From Pseudomonadota bacterium (GTDB lineage Bacteria; Pseudomonadota; Alphaproteobacteria; Rhizobiales; Methyloligellaceae), in assembly GCA_022567275.1 (NCBI GenBank), contig JADFHH010000102.1, positions 1 to 6,309 of the forward strand: 6,309 nucleotides of DNA. Direction: 5' to 3'. Below are positions 6,309 to 6,309 of this stretch, in pieces. Below the pieces are notes generated by a model. The model was not told where the DNA came from and made no database searches. It was given only the letters and a program-made list of their open reading frames with translations. The stretch's first letter is position 1; each line of letters begins with the position of its first letter. The position numbers and the translations under genes are program-made.

Positions 6309-6309
6309 T

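Larger units (their letters stand above)
5995..6309. other. AT-rich segment of different composition
   Basis: From counting in blocks of about 60 bases, GC is about 57% over 5700-6000 and about 33% over 6001-6120, then 27-30% from 6121 to the end. The change is abrupt, near 5,990-6,010, inside the first membrane helix of the TgpA-like gene. The segment holds that gene's start and the end of another gene. The 61 bases between them (6119-6179) contain a Shine-Dalgarno but no clear promoter. The origin is unknown; a different organism, phage or plasmid, or an acquired island are all possible. Confidence 0.75.

Overview
The window is mostly ordinary alphaproteobacterial core genome of roughly 55-60% GC. 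The evidence is the gene order and the protein sequences. A leftward group reads tpiA - small secreted protein - secG - pyrG. Head to head with it, a rightward group reads ppiD - trpE. Both neighbourhoods are familiar from alphaproteobacteria. I cannot name a genus from the sequence alone.

Layout: 1-554 (minus) is the 5' part of pyrG (CTP synthase); it runs off the left edge and carries a frameshift at about 258/259. 640-1008 (minus) is secG. 1040-1540 (minus) is an uncharacterised exported protein whose last third may also be frame-shifted. 1591-2367 (minus) is an intact tpiA. 2368-2485 is the divergent control region. 2486-4405 (plus) is ppiD, a membrane-anchored periplasmic folding factor. 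4424-5659 (plus) is the first about 412 codons of trpE.

At about 5,650-5,665 the trpE sequence stops matching its family in the middle of the chorismate-binding domain. From there the other strand reads as a truncated membrane protein resembling the TgpA/DUF3488 transglutaminase-like family (5660-6118). The two genes meet tail to tail and each has lost its 3' half, so this is a breakpoint, either a real rearrangement or an assembly or amplification chimera. A second change lies near 5,990-6,010, where GC drops from about 57% to about 30% and stays low to the end. That AT-rich end holds the start of the TgpA-like gene and the last 42 codons of an unrecognised gene (6180-6308, minus).

The core genes cover glycolysis (TpiA), protein export (SecG), folding of exported proteins (PpiD), CTP synthesis (PyrG) and the first step of tryptophan synthesis (TrpE). 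I found no tRNA, rRNA, CRISPR array or recognisable insertion sequence. The most notable content is the set of breaks (pyrG frameshift, trpE junction, GC step). I do not see a new biological system in this window.
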